Positions 1 to 9,492 of a stretch of DNA of 64,000 nt are shown in pieces. This stretch comes from Shimia sp047124445 (GTDB lineage: Bacteria; Pseudomonadota; Alphaproteobacteria; Rhodobacterales; Rhodobacteraceae), in NCBI RefSeq assembly GCF_047124445.1, contig NZ_CP138921.1, forward strand, positions 2,232,001 through 2,296,000, read 5' to 3'. The notes below the pieces were generated by a model. That model had not been told where the DNA came from. It saw only the letters and a list, made by a program, of their open reading frames with translations, and did no database searches. The translations under genes were made by a program, and so were the position numbers. The number at the start of each line of letters is the position of its first letter. The stretch's first letter is position 1.

Positions 1-807
1 GCCGCCAATCACCAGCACCGCCGCGCCGACAAAGCGCAGCGTCAGCGGCTCGCTCAAAAACGCCATGCCGCCGGCCATCGCGATCACTGGCACCGAGAGC
101 TGCGCCACTGCGGCGCGGCTCGCTCCAAGGCTTGGTAAAATCGCGTACCACAGGGCATAGCCCAGCCCCGAGGTCACCACGCCAGACACCACGGCCAGCA
201 CCACGCCCGCCGCGGGCATTTCCATATCCATGCCCAAAGCAGCGCCAAGCGCCAAAGCCACCGGGGCGGCCAAAATGAAATTCATCGCCGTGGCCTGCGT
301 CGCATCCACCTCTTTGCGCCCTTGCAGCGAGTAGATCCCCCAGCCAAGCCCCGCGCCCGCCATCATGGCCACATGCGCAACCGAAATCGCGGGACCACCG
401 GTCGGCGCCAACAGCCAGACCAACCCGCCCAGCGCCAGGCCTGCGCCCAACCACCGCGTCACCGGCACCGCTTCGCGCGTCACCACCGCGCCGCCAAACA
501 TGGTGATCTGCACCACGCCAAACAGCACCAGAGCGCCCAAACCGGCATCCAGGCCGCGATACGCCAGCGAAAAGCCAAAGATATAGGCCAGTAACCCCGC
601 CACAGCGACACCGCGCCCGACCCCGCCCAGCGCAAAGCCACGCTTCTGCCAAACCACCAAGGCCGCCAAAGCCAATGCACCGCTCACAAGACGCACCACG
701 CCAAAATCCACCGCCTCCATGCCAGCGCCATTCACGGCAGCGCGGTTGAGCACAGAGTTCGCGGCAAAAGCCGTCATTGTCACAGCGGTCAGGATAAACA
801 ATTTCAT
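1..807 (-). CDS. DMT-superfamily (EamA) transporter, 3' end outside window
   Basis: This gene runs off the left edge, so only its first 269 codons are seen. The protein starts MKLFILTAVTMTAFAANSVL and is almost entirely hydrophobic segments joined by short loops, giving about nine to ten helices in two similar halves, as in the drug/metabolite transporter superfamily. The second half contains the conserved run around SGVVTSGLGYALWY and the helix containing AQLSVPVIA, both usual in EamA repeats. It should be an inner-membrane exporter of a small metabolite, but the substrate cannot be read from sequence. A 13-bp hairpin sits just upstream of the start. The family call is firm and the substrate unknown. 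Confidence 0.85.
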   Translation of the reverse strand, partial: MKLFILTAVTMTAFAANSVLNRAAVNGAGMEAVDFGVVRLVSGALALAALVVWQKRGFALGGVGRGVAVAGLLAYIFGFSLAYRGLDAGLGALVLFGVVQITMFGGAVVTREAVPVTRWLGAGLALGGLVWLLAPTGGPAISVAHVAMMAGAGLGWGIYSLQGRKEVDATQATAMNFILAAPVALALGAALGMDMEMPAAGVVLAVVSGVVTSGLGYALWYAILPSLGASRAAVAQLSVPVIAMAGGMAFLSEPLTLRFVGAAVLVIGG

Positions 808-823
808 GAGGCCCTAGGTGACA

Positions 824-860
824 CGTGTGACCCGGCGGAGCAAGCAAGCCGGGTCACACG
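824..860 (-). other. Perfect 13-bp inverted repeat in the EamA gene leader
   Basis: Bases 824-836 (CGTGTGACCCGGC) are the exact reverse complement of 848-860, with an 11-base loop. The repeat ends 17 bases before the EamA start codon. A second 8-bp inverted repeat lies at 864-871/892-899. Neither is followed by a T-run, so a leader structure or operator is more likely than a terminator. Confidence 0.6.
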
Positions 861-989
861 CCTGCCCCGCCAGAGAAGGACCAAACTCTAAGGCGGGGCG
901 ATAGGCCAATCAGGGAAACAGCACCCATTTTCCGGGCACCATGGAAAGCGAACCACAGTGCGGGGTTTAGGGGGAGCCGGAAAGCTGCG

Positions 990-1553
990 CTATTTTTGAC
1001 TGGCCAAAACTTGTTGCGCAAAGCCGCGATCCCGCGCCTTGTCGCTCAACCAGATCGCCATGTAGCGATCCCGAATACCATTGTGCTGCAACGTACAGGT
1101 GGACTTACCATTGACCCAAAACTTCAACGCATTGCCACCCTTGGGCGAGGCCACAATCCGGTCGCCCGGCTGAATATCGCGGTAGCAGGCGGTCAACTTT
1201 TGCTGGATTTGCCCATGATCGGATTTCTTACCCTCAATCCGTGCCATCTCGTCCATACTGGCCTTGAGCAGAATCTTGCGTTTGATCTTACGGGCGTATT
1301 CGATCTCCAGCGCATAAGACCCGTTGCGGTCAAACCCCTGCCCCTGCGGTGCAAACATCTGTGCGTCATAGACTTTGAAGCCCAGCCACCGGAACTGTCC
1401 CGTGCCAAGTTCCTGTGGCTGCCCCAGAAGGCTGCGCACCTCCGGCGCTGGGGTCGCTGAATTGGCAGAGGCGTCTGCCGCCCAGCCCAACACGGCCGCG
1501 CCGCTCAACAGCGCCATCAATACCCGTTCCCGAAGTGGCAATCGCATGTGCAT
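990..1553 (-). CDS. Exported chalcone-isomerase-fold family protein
   Basis: The 187-residue product has an N-terminal signal peptide (positively charged start, hydrophobic core, cleavage after ADASA, near residue 29). The mature part fits the bacterial chalcone-isomerase-like family: an opening around the FRWLGFKVYDAQMFAP segment, a central basic KIKRKILLKAS strand-helix, and an ending in a WLSDKARD helix. These bacterial members are periplasmic and not known to isomerise chalcones; the fold also binds fatty acids in other members. The gene stands alone between the EamA transporter and rsgA on the same strand. Function is unknown; the family call rests on recalled motifs. Confidence 0.7.
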   Translation of the reverse strand: MHMRLPLRERVLMALLSGAAVLGWAADASANSATPAPEVRSLLGQPQELGTGQFRWLGFKVYDAQMFAPQGQGFDRNGSYALEIEYARKIKRKILLKASMDEMARIEGKKSDHGQIQQKLTACYRDIQPGDRIVASPKGGNALKFWVNGKSTCTLQHNGIRDRYMAIWLSDKARDRGFAQQVLASQK

Positions 1554-1668
1554 CCGCCTTGCGCCTCCCGTCGCTTGTCAGGCTGGTTTGCAAAGGGATA
1601 CGCAGCAAAACGGCGCGCAGATCACTCCGCACGCCGTTCCTGAACGTTCACAAGCCCGTGATCGGCGC

Positions 1669-2760
1669 CTAGCGCCGCCCCTTGCGCCCTTTATGCGCCT
1701 TGGTCACGGTCTTGATCATCTTGCCGAAGTTCTTGTCGTAGGCCCGCTTCTCCGCAAGCGAGGCGGTGTTGTGCCGCTCCTCCGCTTCCAACTTGCGCCA
1801 GCGCTCCAACCGCTCCGGATCCAGCGTGCCAGCGTCAATCGCCGCCCGCACCGCACAGCCCGGCTCACTCTCATGGGCGCAATCGCGGAACTTGCACTGG
1901 GTTGCCAGCTCGACCACATCGGCAAACAAGTCTGCCAACCCGTCCCCCGCCTCTGCCAACTGCAACTCCCGCATCCCCGGCGTGTCCAAAATCGCCAGCC
2001 CGGCGTCGGTGAAGTGCAACTGTCGGCTGGTCGTGGTGTGCCGCCCCCGGCTGTCATCTTCACGGATCGCCCCGGTTTCGGCCTGCTCTGTGCCAAACAG
2101 CGCGTTCACCAGCGTGGATTTGCCCACGCCAGAGGTGCCGAGAAACGCAATCGTCTGTCCCGGTTTGCTCCAGTCCGCCAGCTTTGCGGCGGGCTCCTCG
2201 CTTTTGGCATTCAACAGCACCACCGGCACCCGATCCGAAATCGCCTGCGCCTGATCCACAAACGGCGCTGTGTCCTCACACAAATCCGCTTTGGTCAGCA
2301 CAATCACCGGCGTCACATCCGCCTCAAAGGCCAGCGCCAGAAACCGCTCCAACCGCGCCACGTTGAAGTCGTTGTTGCAACTGGTGACCACAAAGGCGGT
2401 GTCTACGTTGGCGGCAATCATCTGAATGCTGCGGTCGTGCCCGGCGGCACGGCGCTTGAACAGGCTCTTGCGTTCCAGCACTGCGCTGTGGCTCGGCAGC
2501 TCAGCGTTATACAACAGCCAGTCGCCCACCGTGGCCTCCGGTCCCGGCGGCACCAAAGCGTCAATGCCATCACCGCGCACCCGCAGACCATTGCGATGCA
2601 CTTCCACCACCCGCACCGGCGGCGTGGCTTCCAAAATGTCCAGATCGGTTTGCTGGGCAAAAAACGATTGCCAGCCCAGAATATCCAACGGCGACCGCTT
2701 TGGCGTTTCCGCTTTGGCTGCAGCCCCTGTTGGCAAAAATTGGGAATAGTCCCGTGTCAT
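1669..2760 (-). CDS. rsgA: Ribosome small-subunit-dependent GTPase A
   Basis: RsgA (YjeQ) is a GTPase that helps late maturation of the 30S ribosomal subunit in the cytoplasm. The circularly permuted motif order is clear: an N-terminal OB-like part, then G4 (VLTKAD), then G1 (GTSGVGKSTLVNAL), then G3 (DTPGMREL). The C-terminal zinc site follows as CKFRDCAHESEPGC. I chose the ATG at 2760 (MTRDYSQFLP), giving 363 residues, because an in-frame upstream ATG at 2805 would add an unconserved arginine-rich stretch. The Shine-Dalgarno sequence is weak at either site. Family identity is secure. Confidence 0.95.
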   Translation of the reverse strand: MTRDYSQFLPTGAAAKAETPKRSPLDILGWQSFFAQQTDLDILEATPPVRVVEVHRNGLRVRGDGIDALVPPGPEATVGDWLLYNAELPSHSAVLERKSLFKRRAAGHDRSIQMIAANVDTAFVVTSCNNDFNVARLERFLALAFEADVTPVIVLTKADLCEDTAPFVDQAQAISDRVPVVLLNAKSEEPAAKLADWSKPGQTIAFLGTSGVGKSTLVNALFGTEQAETGAIREDDSRGRHTTTSRQLHFTDAGLAILDTPGMRELQLAEAGDGLADLFADVVELATQCKFRDCAHESEPGCAVRAAIDAGTLDPERLERWRKLEAEERHNTASLAEKRAYDKNFGKMIKTVTKAHKGRKGRR

Positions 2761-2999
2761 TGTTGAGAGTCTCTCATGGAGCGGTCGCGCCACATCTGGC
2801 CACACCGCAAGGTATCAGAAAATGGGAAAGGCACAAACGCACAGCCCCGCGCCAAGACGCCGGTCTCGCTGTCTCTGTTGTGCACCGGGTGGGCATCGTG
2901 CCACCCGCCATGATCAGGCATCCAGTTTCTGGCCCATAAAACCTCCATCAAAGCTGGAATGGATATAGTCCGCCCACAACTCCACAACAACCCGTGCGC

Positions 3000-3884
3000 C
3001 TAGGACGCCCGGCGGGTGATGAAATCCTGCATCATCTCAATCAGCATCGGAGCCTGTTTCGGCGTGATCACATGCCCCATGCCCTCGATCAGATGGTGGT
3101 CACAGTTCGGGATCAATCCCGCAATCTCCGCCCCCGCTTCCGGCGGGATCAACGTGTCCTTGTCGCCATGGATCACCTGACAGGGCAGCGCCACCTGTGT
3201 CAGGTCTTGTCGCCGATCCGTGGACGCTATGACGGCCAGCACCTGCCGGTTGATACCTTCGGGATCAAACGCCCGATCATAGGCCTGCGCCGCCTGCGCC
3301 GCGACCTCTTGTTGGGTCATCGGAAAGGCCGGGCTGCCCCAATTGATATACTCGGCAATGCAACTCTTGATATAGGTCTCCCGATCCACATGCCGCGCCA
3401 ACAAGGTCGCCAGCCATTCTGCATTGCCGCCCCGCTCCGCAAACGGCCGCGCGGTGGCCATCACAATGGTGCCACTGAGCAATCGCTCCGCATGATCCAT
3501 ACACAGAAGCTGCGTAATTGCACCGCCCATAGACATGCCAAACACATGCGCCCTCTCTAGGCCCAGCGCATCCATCACGCCCACCACATCCTTCGCCATA
3601 TCGTTCAATCGATACGCCGCAGGCGTCGGTGCCCCCGCCAATGCCGCCGCCGTGATCTCATCCGCATCGCTAGCCACGCCCGCTTTCGGACAGCGCTGCG
3701 ACAGCCCCACATCGCGGTTGTCAAACAGCACCACGCGAAACCCCACTGCCGCAAGCCCCTCGTAAAACTCCTCGGGCCAATGGATCAGCTGCGACCCCAG
3801 CCCCCGAATGAGCACCAACGGCACGCCATCCTCAGGCCCATAGGTCTGCACCTCAATCTGAATGCCATTTGCGGTGATCTGCAT
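3000..3884 (-). CDS. Alpha/beta hydrolase
   Basis: The 294-residue protein is an alpha/beta-hydrolase-fold enzyme. The nucleophile elbow is GMSMGG (serine centre), the acid is in the HGDKDTLIP segment and the base in GMGHVI near the C-terminus; the oxyanion segment is LIRGLGSQLIHW. The start at 3884 is preceded by a GAGGGG ribosome site about eleven bases upstream; an earlier in-frame ATG at 3962 lacks such a site. The whole length matches single-domain esterases and peptidases of the proline iminopeptidase/carboxylesterase type. The substrate cannot be deduced. A divergent methyltransferase gene begins 131 bases away. Confidence 0.88.
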   Translation of the reverse strand: MQITANGIQIEVQTYGPEDGVPLVLIRGLGSQLIHWPEEFYEGLAAVGFRVVLFDNRDVGLSQRCPKAGVASDADEITAAALAGAPTPAAYRLNDMAKDVVGVMDALGLERAHVFGMSMGGAITQLLCMDHAERLLSGTIVMATARPFAERGGNAEWLATLLARHVDRETYIKSCIAEYINWGSPAFPMTQQEVAAQAAQAYDRAFDPEGINRQVLAVIASTDRRQDLTQVALPCQVIHGDKDTLIPPEAGAEIAGLIPNCDHHLIEGMGHVITPKQAPMLIEMMQDFITRRAS

Positions 3885-4015
3885 GGTGGCGCCCCTCGCT
3901 TGCTTCACTATTTGGGAAGACACTAAAGCCCAACGTTGGTTTGTAAATCCGCGACGACACAAACGGGCAACTTAGTGCTAAGCTCGCGGTCACCGCCCCC
4001 TTGCGAGGACCCAAC

Positions 4016-4939
4016 ATGCCACGCCCCTTACCCCACCAAGGCACGCAACCATTCCTGACCTACACCGGCATGGAAACCGATCTGATTTTCACCCAGGGCG
4101 TGGACCTACCAGGCTTCGCCAGTTTCCCACTGCTCGAAACACCGGATGGCCGAGCCCACCTCACCAGCTACGCCACTGACCTGACCGACCTCGCCGCCCG
4201 GTCTAACCTGGGCGTAATCCTGGAAAGCGCCACCTGGGTTGCCAACACCGACCGCGCGGCCGCTCTGGGCTATGATGCGACAGCTGTGAGACAAGCCAAC
4301 CTCAACGCAATTGCGTTTTTGTCGGAACTGCGCTCCCCCCTTGACCACACCGCGACCCTAGTCAGCGCCAACATCGGCCCGCGCCATGACGCTTATGCGC
4401 CTGATACCCGGATGTCGGTCACCGAGGCCACCGCCTATCACACCACGCAGATCGCGACACTCGCGCAAACCAACGCGGACCTCATCACCGCCTACACTAT
4501 GGCGGACCCCACCGAAGCAACCGGCATGGTCCTCGCCGCGCGTGCATTTGCCCTGCCCATTGTGGTGGCTTTCACCGTCGAAACCGACGGCACCCTCCCG
4601 ACAGGCGGCAGCCTTGAAGACGCCATCTCCCAAATCGACGCCGCCACAAACGCCTATCCCGCCTACTACATGATCAACTGCGCTCATCCCGACCACTTTG
4701 CCGACGTCTTTACCGACGCGCCCTGGACACAGCGCGTCCGTGGTATCGTCGCCAATGCCTCCCGTTGCAGCCATGCCGAATTGGACAACGCGACCGAACT
4801 GGACGCCGGAAACCCGGCAGAGTTTGGCCAACAACTGGCAGACCTACGCCAAAAACACGCCCACCTCCGCGTGTTGGGCGGATGCTGCGGCACCGACAAG
4901 CGGCATTTGTCCGAACTGGCAAAACGCCTTACCTCGTAA
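4016..4939 (+). CDS. Homocysteine S-methyltransferase family protein
   Basis: The 307-residue product has the TIM-barrel layout of zinc-dependent homocysteine S-methyltransferases. The metal-binding cysteines are visible as YMINCAHPDHF (near residue 220) and GGCCGTDKRHL near the C-terminus, and the N-terminal METDLIF segment is typical. Members move a methyl group from S-methylmethionine or similar donors to homocysteine in the cytosol; DMSP- or betaine-related donors are also possible in marine bacteria. The ATG at 4016 is preceded by GAGGAC at five bases, so I prefer it to an in-frame TTG at 4001. The methyl donor is not decidable here. Confidence 0.88.
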   Translation: MPRPLPHQGTQPFLTYTGMETDLIFTQGVDLPGFASFPLLETPDGRAHLTSYATDLTDLAARSNLGVILESATWVANTDRAAALGYDATAVRQANLNAIAFLSELRSPLDHTATLVSANIGPRHDAYAPDTRMSVTEATAYHTTQIATLAQTNADLITAYTMADPTEATGMVLAARAFALPIVVAFTVETDGTLPTGGSLEDAISQIDAATNAYPAYYMINCAHPDHFADVFTDAPWTQRVRGIVANASRCSHAELDNATELDAGNPAEFGQQLADLRQKHAHLRVLGGCCGTDKRHLSELAKRLTS

Positions 4940-5025
4940 GGCCTTGAACCACCGGTTGGCTCCCCCCATCTCTGCGGTGCGTTAACGCTGAGCGAAACCT
5001 GATCAAAAAATCTCACGCAACGGCG

Positions 5026-5054
5026 TTGACTCCCCTTCGCACTCTGCCTAACTC
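5026..5054 (+). promoter_or_regulatory. Candidate groESL promoter
   Basis: A TTGACT hexamer at 5026-5031 is followed after 17 bases by a weak TAACTC at 5049-5054, immediately upstream of the CIRCE element. The -10 match is poor, so a heat-shock sigma factor may be the user. Confidence 0.4.
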
Positions 5055-5062
5055 TTTCGCCG

Positions 5063-5089
5063 TTAGCACTCGCCGACAGGGAGTGATAA
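5063..5089 (+). promoter_or_regulatory. CIRCE element (HrcA operator) upstream of groES
   Basis: TTAGCACTC (5063-5071), nine bases, then GAGTGATAA (5081-5089). This matches the CIRCE consensus TTAGCACTC-N9-GAGTGCTAA with one change, and lies 52 bases before groES. It indicates HrcA repression of the operon, as in many alphaproteobacteria. Confidence 0.93.
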
Positions 5090-5140
5090 CGGCTCCGCTG
5101 AGGGAGTCAGGGAGACAACTCTAGTTAGGGAAACCTAGTC

Positions 5141-5428
5141 ATGGCTTTTACACCTTTGCATGACCGCGTGCTCGTACGCCGCGTTGAAAGCGACGAGAAA
5201 ACTGCTGGCGGTCTGATCATTCCAGACAGCGCCAAAGAAAAACCAGCCGAAGGCGAAGTTGTATCCGTAGGCGCAGGCCTGCGTGACGACAAAGGCGCGC
5301 GCGTCGAGCTCGACGTCAAAGCAGGCGACAAAGTCCTGTTCGGCAAATGGTCCGGCACCGAGATCACCGTTGACGGTGAAGAGCTGCTGATCATGAAAGA
5401 ATCCGACATCATGGGCATTCTTGCCTAA
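5141..5428 (+). CDS. groES: Co-chaperonin GroES
   Basis: The 95-residue product is the GroES lid of the GroEL chaperonin, a cytoplasmic heptamer that closes the folding chamber. The N-terminal PLHDRVLVRR strand, the mobile-loop region around EKTAGGLIIPDSAKEKP, and the DKVLFGKWSGTEI segment are all as in the family, and the length is standard. It is the first gene of a two-gene operon, with groEL starting 38 bases later, and sits behind a CIRCE operator, so heat and misfolded-protein control through HrcA is expected. Confidence 0.98.
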   Translation: MAFTPLHDRVLVRRVESDEKTAGGLIIPDSAKEKPAEGEVVSVGAGLRDDKGARVELDVKAGDKVLFGKWSGTEITVDGEELLIMKESDIMGILA

Positions 5429-5466
5429 TCGTCTGACCGACATTTACGAATTTAGGAGCCAATAAG

Positions 5467-7110
<1,644 letters not shown>

Positions 7111-7146
7111 TCACAACTCCCGCCAGGGATTGTGATAGCGTCAGGC

Positions 7147-7166
7147 GATTGGCCTTCGGGCCAATC
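7147..7166 (+). other. UUCG-capped hairpin in the groEL 3' untranslated region
   Basis: GATTGGCC (7147-7154), TTCG loop, GGCCAATC (7159-7166): a perfect 8-bp stem capped by a very stable tetraloop, without a T-run. It may protect the groEL mRNA end or serve as a first pause before the terminator at 7194. Confidence 0.6.
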
Positions 7167-7193
7167 TGCCGAGAGCTCTCGCCAGACAAGATT

Positions 7194-7226
7194 AAAAGGG
7201 TCGCCTCCGGGCGGCCCTTTTCTTTT
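7194..7226 (+). terminator. Rho-independent terminator of groESL
   Basis: A 12-bp stem (7194-7205 with 7210-7221, one G-T pair) with a four-base loop is followed by TCTTTT. It lies 83 bases after groEL. Confidence 0.88.
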
Positions 7227-7458
7227 GCGAAAGATGTTCGAAAGACTACTTGAGAGCTTAACGCGCTATTTTCGGCCCAAAGCCATAAATCTGGATGCTA
7301 CGCTCTGCACGAAGGCGTGCTATTAGTGAAAAAACGCCAGCCTAGATTTCTCGGTAGTTGGCGGAGGAAGCTCCTACGAGGCCGAGGATGCACGCGCCAA
7401 CGAGGCGCGACAGACAAGCCTCACGCCTCGCAAGTTCTATCAAGTTGTGTTGGCGTGT
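7227..7458. other. Gene-poor AT-richer stretch after groESL
   Basis: I see no credible gene here. An open frame on the plus strand around 7317-7565 has no family resemblance or ribosome site. Base composition is clearly more AT-rich than flanking genes, which continues through the next 600 bases. Confidence 0.5.
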
Positions 7459-7704
7459 TTACTGAACCAGCTGTGGTTCCGGGGATTCTGTTTTACGATT
7501 CCCACCTGCAAGATCATCACAGGTGTTTGGTGGGTTATCGACAACAGACGCAACCTCCACCGTAGAAACGATGTCGATGCAGATTTCCAAAAGCGAATCG
7601 CTCCGCGAGAACCCGGGCACTAGCTGAAGCTTTGCCAGCCATCGCTTCACGTCGTGTACGTGTATTGCGACGTACTCGTCTTGATGGTCTTCAAGGTTGG
7701 ACAT
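7459..7704 (-). CDS. Small hypothetical protein
   Basis: This encodes 81 residues beginning MSNLEDHQDEYVAIHVHDV. A near-perfect ribosome site (AGGAGGT five bases before the ATG) argues that the frame is real and fixes the start at 7704; an upstream in-frame ATG at 7761 has none. The middle (VKRWLAKLQLVPGF, then SLLEICIDIVSTVEVA) looks like two amphipathic helices, and the tail is polar with two cysteines overall. There is no signal peptide or membrane segment. I do not recognise the family. It lies in an AT-rich pocket unlike its neighbours, which could mean horizontal gain. Confidence 0.5.
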   Translation of the reverse strand: MSNLEDHQDEYVAIHVHDVKRWLAKLQLVPGFSRSDSLLEICIDIVSTVEVASVVDNPPNTCDDLAGGNRKTESPEPQLVQ

Positions 7705-8215
7705 TGGGACCTCCTGCTGCACGTGCAGCAAATACTCGTTACGGATACTAAGGTTCTTCAAGTGACTTCGGTGAGTTTGGCTTGATAAGTTTAGTGCCGC
7801 TCGACGAGAACAATCTTGACGAATCTTAGTTAATTTCAGATTAACTGTACATATTATGTTCTACCGATGTTCACTTTATGTGGTCAGTTTTTCCATACCT
7901 GTTAACGTTAGTCATTTTTCCGCTGCGCGCATACACCAATCAGCGATGTCCGTATCGCAGCCATCCGGCAAACACTGCAACCGCGACATCGCAGCCCCCC
8001 TTACTTCCAAAACCACATCGCCCGACCTCGCCGGCCAGCGCCCCATTGACCGTCAGGGGCTCACATCGCGCGCTCCCGTGAGGTGACCGCTCCCATGGCG
8101 GGGGCTTCCCCGCCACCCGCGGTCTGGCGCTGCCCTACTTTCCCACCAAACAATTTCCCCAACACCGCCCCCTCACGCTAAGCTCGGCGCACGCAATCCA
8201 AGTCATAGGCCCACC
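7705..8215. other. AT-rich intergenic region with inverted repeats
   Basis: This 511-base stretch holds no recognisable gene. It contains the perfect inverted repeat AGTTAAT-N5-ATTAACT at 7828-7846 and, nearer the next gene, a GC-rich 7-bp hairpin at 8097-8114. Roughly 7760-7930 is the most AT-rich part of the first 10 kb. Confidence 0.5.
7828..7846. promoter_or_regulatory. Perfect 7+7 inverted repeat, possible operator
   Basis: AGTTAAT (7828-7834), TTCAG, ATTAACT (7840-7846). It lies about 124 bases upstream of the small minus-strand gene starting at 7704, where a promoter could be. No regulator gene is adjacent. Confidence 0.35.
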
Positions 8216-8527
8216 ATGCTCAAACACCTCTCCCTCGCCGCCACAATCGCTGCAACACTCGGGTCCACCGCTCCCGCGTCCGCAGGCACCGAAGACTTCA
8301 TCGGCGAAATCATGATGTTTGGCGGCACCTTCTGCCCGCGTGGCTATGTAAAAGCCAACGGCGATCTCTACCCGATTGTCGAGAACCAAGCGCTGTTCAG
8401 CCTGTACGGCACCATCCACGGCGGCGACGGCCGCACCACTTTTGCCGTGCCTGACCTGATGAAATATGCGCCTGAAGGCATTCTCTACTGCGTTGCAGAA
8501 GTCGGCGTCTTCCCTTCCCGCAACTAA
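8216..8527 (+). CDS. Exported phage tail-collar domain protein
   Basis: The 103-residue product has a clear signal peptide (MLKHLSLAATIAATLGSTAP, cleavage after ASA) followed directly by a tail-collar domain: FIGEIMMFGGTFCPRGY, then NQALFSLYGTIHGGDGRTTFAVPDL. This fold forms receptor-facing parts of phage tail fibres and is also found in bacterial microcystin-dependent-type proteins. Here a single domain is fused to a Sec signal, with two cysteines that could pair in the periplasm. No other phage gene is nearby, so it is not prophage remains. The role is unknown; a secreted or surface binding module is an inference. Confidence 0.75.
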   Translation: MLKHLSLAATIAATLGSTAPASAGTEDFIGEIMMFGGTFCPRGYVKANGDLYPIVENQALFSLYGTIHGGDGRTTFAVPDLMKYAPEGILYCVAEVGVFPSRN

Positions 8528-8568
8528 ACAGCTCCAGTGAGGTGCCATCGGGCATCTCACGGCCCGCC

Positions 8569-9318
8569 TTAAATAAACGCCGAAAAGCTCTCCGCCCCGG
8601 CCTTCAACCGCCCGCTCTCATCAAAATCACTGTCCGCGTTAAACCGCATCAACGCGCGCTCACCCAATCCGGCCACAAGCGCCGCTTGCCCGTCCAGCAC
8701 ACCCGCCAGTCGCGCCTGCAACGCCGCTTCCTCAGCGCCTTCAAAATACCCGTGCACCCCATGCACGACCTCAGGCTCATACACATCCAACCCCAGATAC
8801 CGCAGCGTATAGGCCGACGGCCACAACAGCAGGCGCACATCCCCCTCTTTGCCCCCCGGCCCGCACTCCGCCGCGCTCGCCCCGGTGGTCACACAAAACA
8901 GCGCCCGCTTGCCGCGACAGCGCCCCGTGTCAAACCGCTCCTCCACCGTGTGCAAATCGCCATGCACCAGCGTGCGGTCAAACCAACCTTTTAAGACGGC
9001 GGGTGGCGCAAACCACCACAGCGGGAAGTGAAAGATGATCTGATCGGCCTGCCGGATCTTTTCTGCCTCTGCCGCCATATCCATCGGCACCGTGCCCGCT
9101 GCCACCGCCGCCTCGTGTGCTTTGAGTGGATCAAACAGCCCGGCCGCGTCCTGCCCAAAATGCCGTGCGCCTTCGACGGCATCAAACTGATGCGCCGACA
9201 GGTCACTCCACAACACCTCATGGCCTGCCGCTTCGCAAGCCGCCGCCGAGGCCTCTGCCCAGGCACCGTTAAAAGACTGTCGGCTTGGGTGGGCCAAAAC
9301 GATGAGCGTCGTGGTCAT
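8569..9318 (-). CDS. NAD(P)H-dependent oxidoreductase, flavodoxin-like fold
   Basis: The 249-residue protein belongs to the NQO1/MdaB-like flavoprotein family. The N-terminal LIVLAHPSRQSFNGAWAEA segment is the FMN/FAD phosphate-binding loop, and FHFPLWWFAPPAVLKGWFDR is the hallmark central motif. A TTGAS(A) segment follows near residue 145. Such enzymes reduce quinones, nitro- or azo-compounds with NAD(P)H in the cytosol, usually as detoxifiers. The gene is monocistronic, convergent with the tail-collar gene. The true substrate is not predictable. Confidence 0.88.
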   Translation of the reverse strand: MTTTLIVLAHPSRQSFNGAWAEASAAACEAAGHEVLWSDLSAHQFDAVEGARHFGQDAAGLFDPLKAHEAAVAAGTVPMDMAAEAEKIRQADQIIFHFPLWWFAPPAVLKGWFDRTLVHGDLHTVEERFDTGRCRGKRALFCVTTGASAAECGPGGKEGDVRLLLWPSAYTLRYLGLDVYEPEVVHGVHGYFEGAEEAALQARLAGVLDGQAALVAGLGERALMRFNADSDFDESGRLKAGAESFSAFI

Positions 9319-9492
9319 GGGTTGTCCTTCAAGATGGTCTTCAAACCGCCTACACCCGTTGCGCCGATTTGCGCAACACCGCGCGGTGCGTGAACGATCA
9401 AAGCCGCCTCACTGCGTCCCAAAACGCACCTCCGCAAAACAGTCGCGATACCGACAGAATACCGACGTGGCTTTTGCCCCAAAACGACTCGG

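Noticed and set aside
824..899. Guanidine-II type riboswitch
   Set aside because: Two hairpins before a transporter suggested it, but the loops are 11 and 20 bases and lack the ACGR tetraloops.
8216..8527. Prophage remnant around the tail-collar gene
   Set aside because: No integrase, capsid, terminase or tail-assembly gene nearby, and the protein carries a Sec signal.
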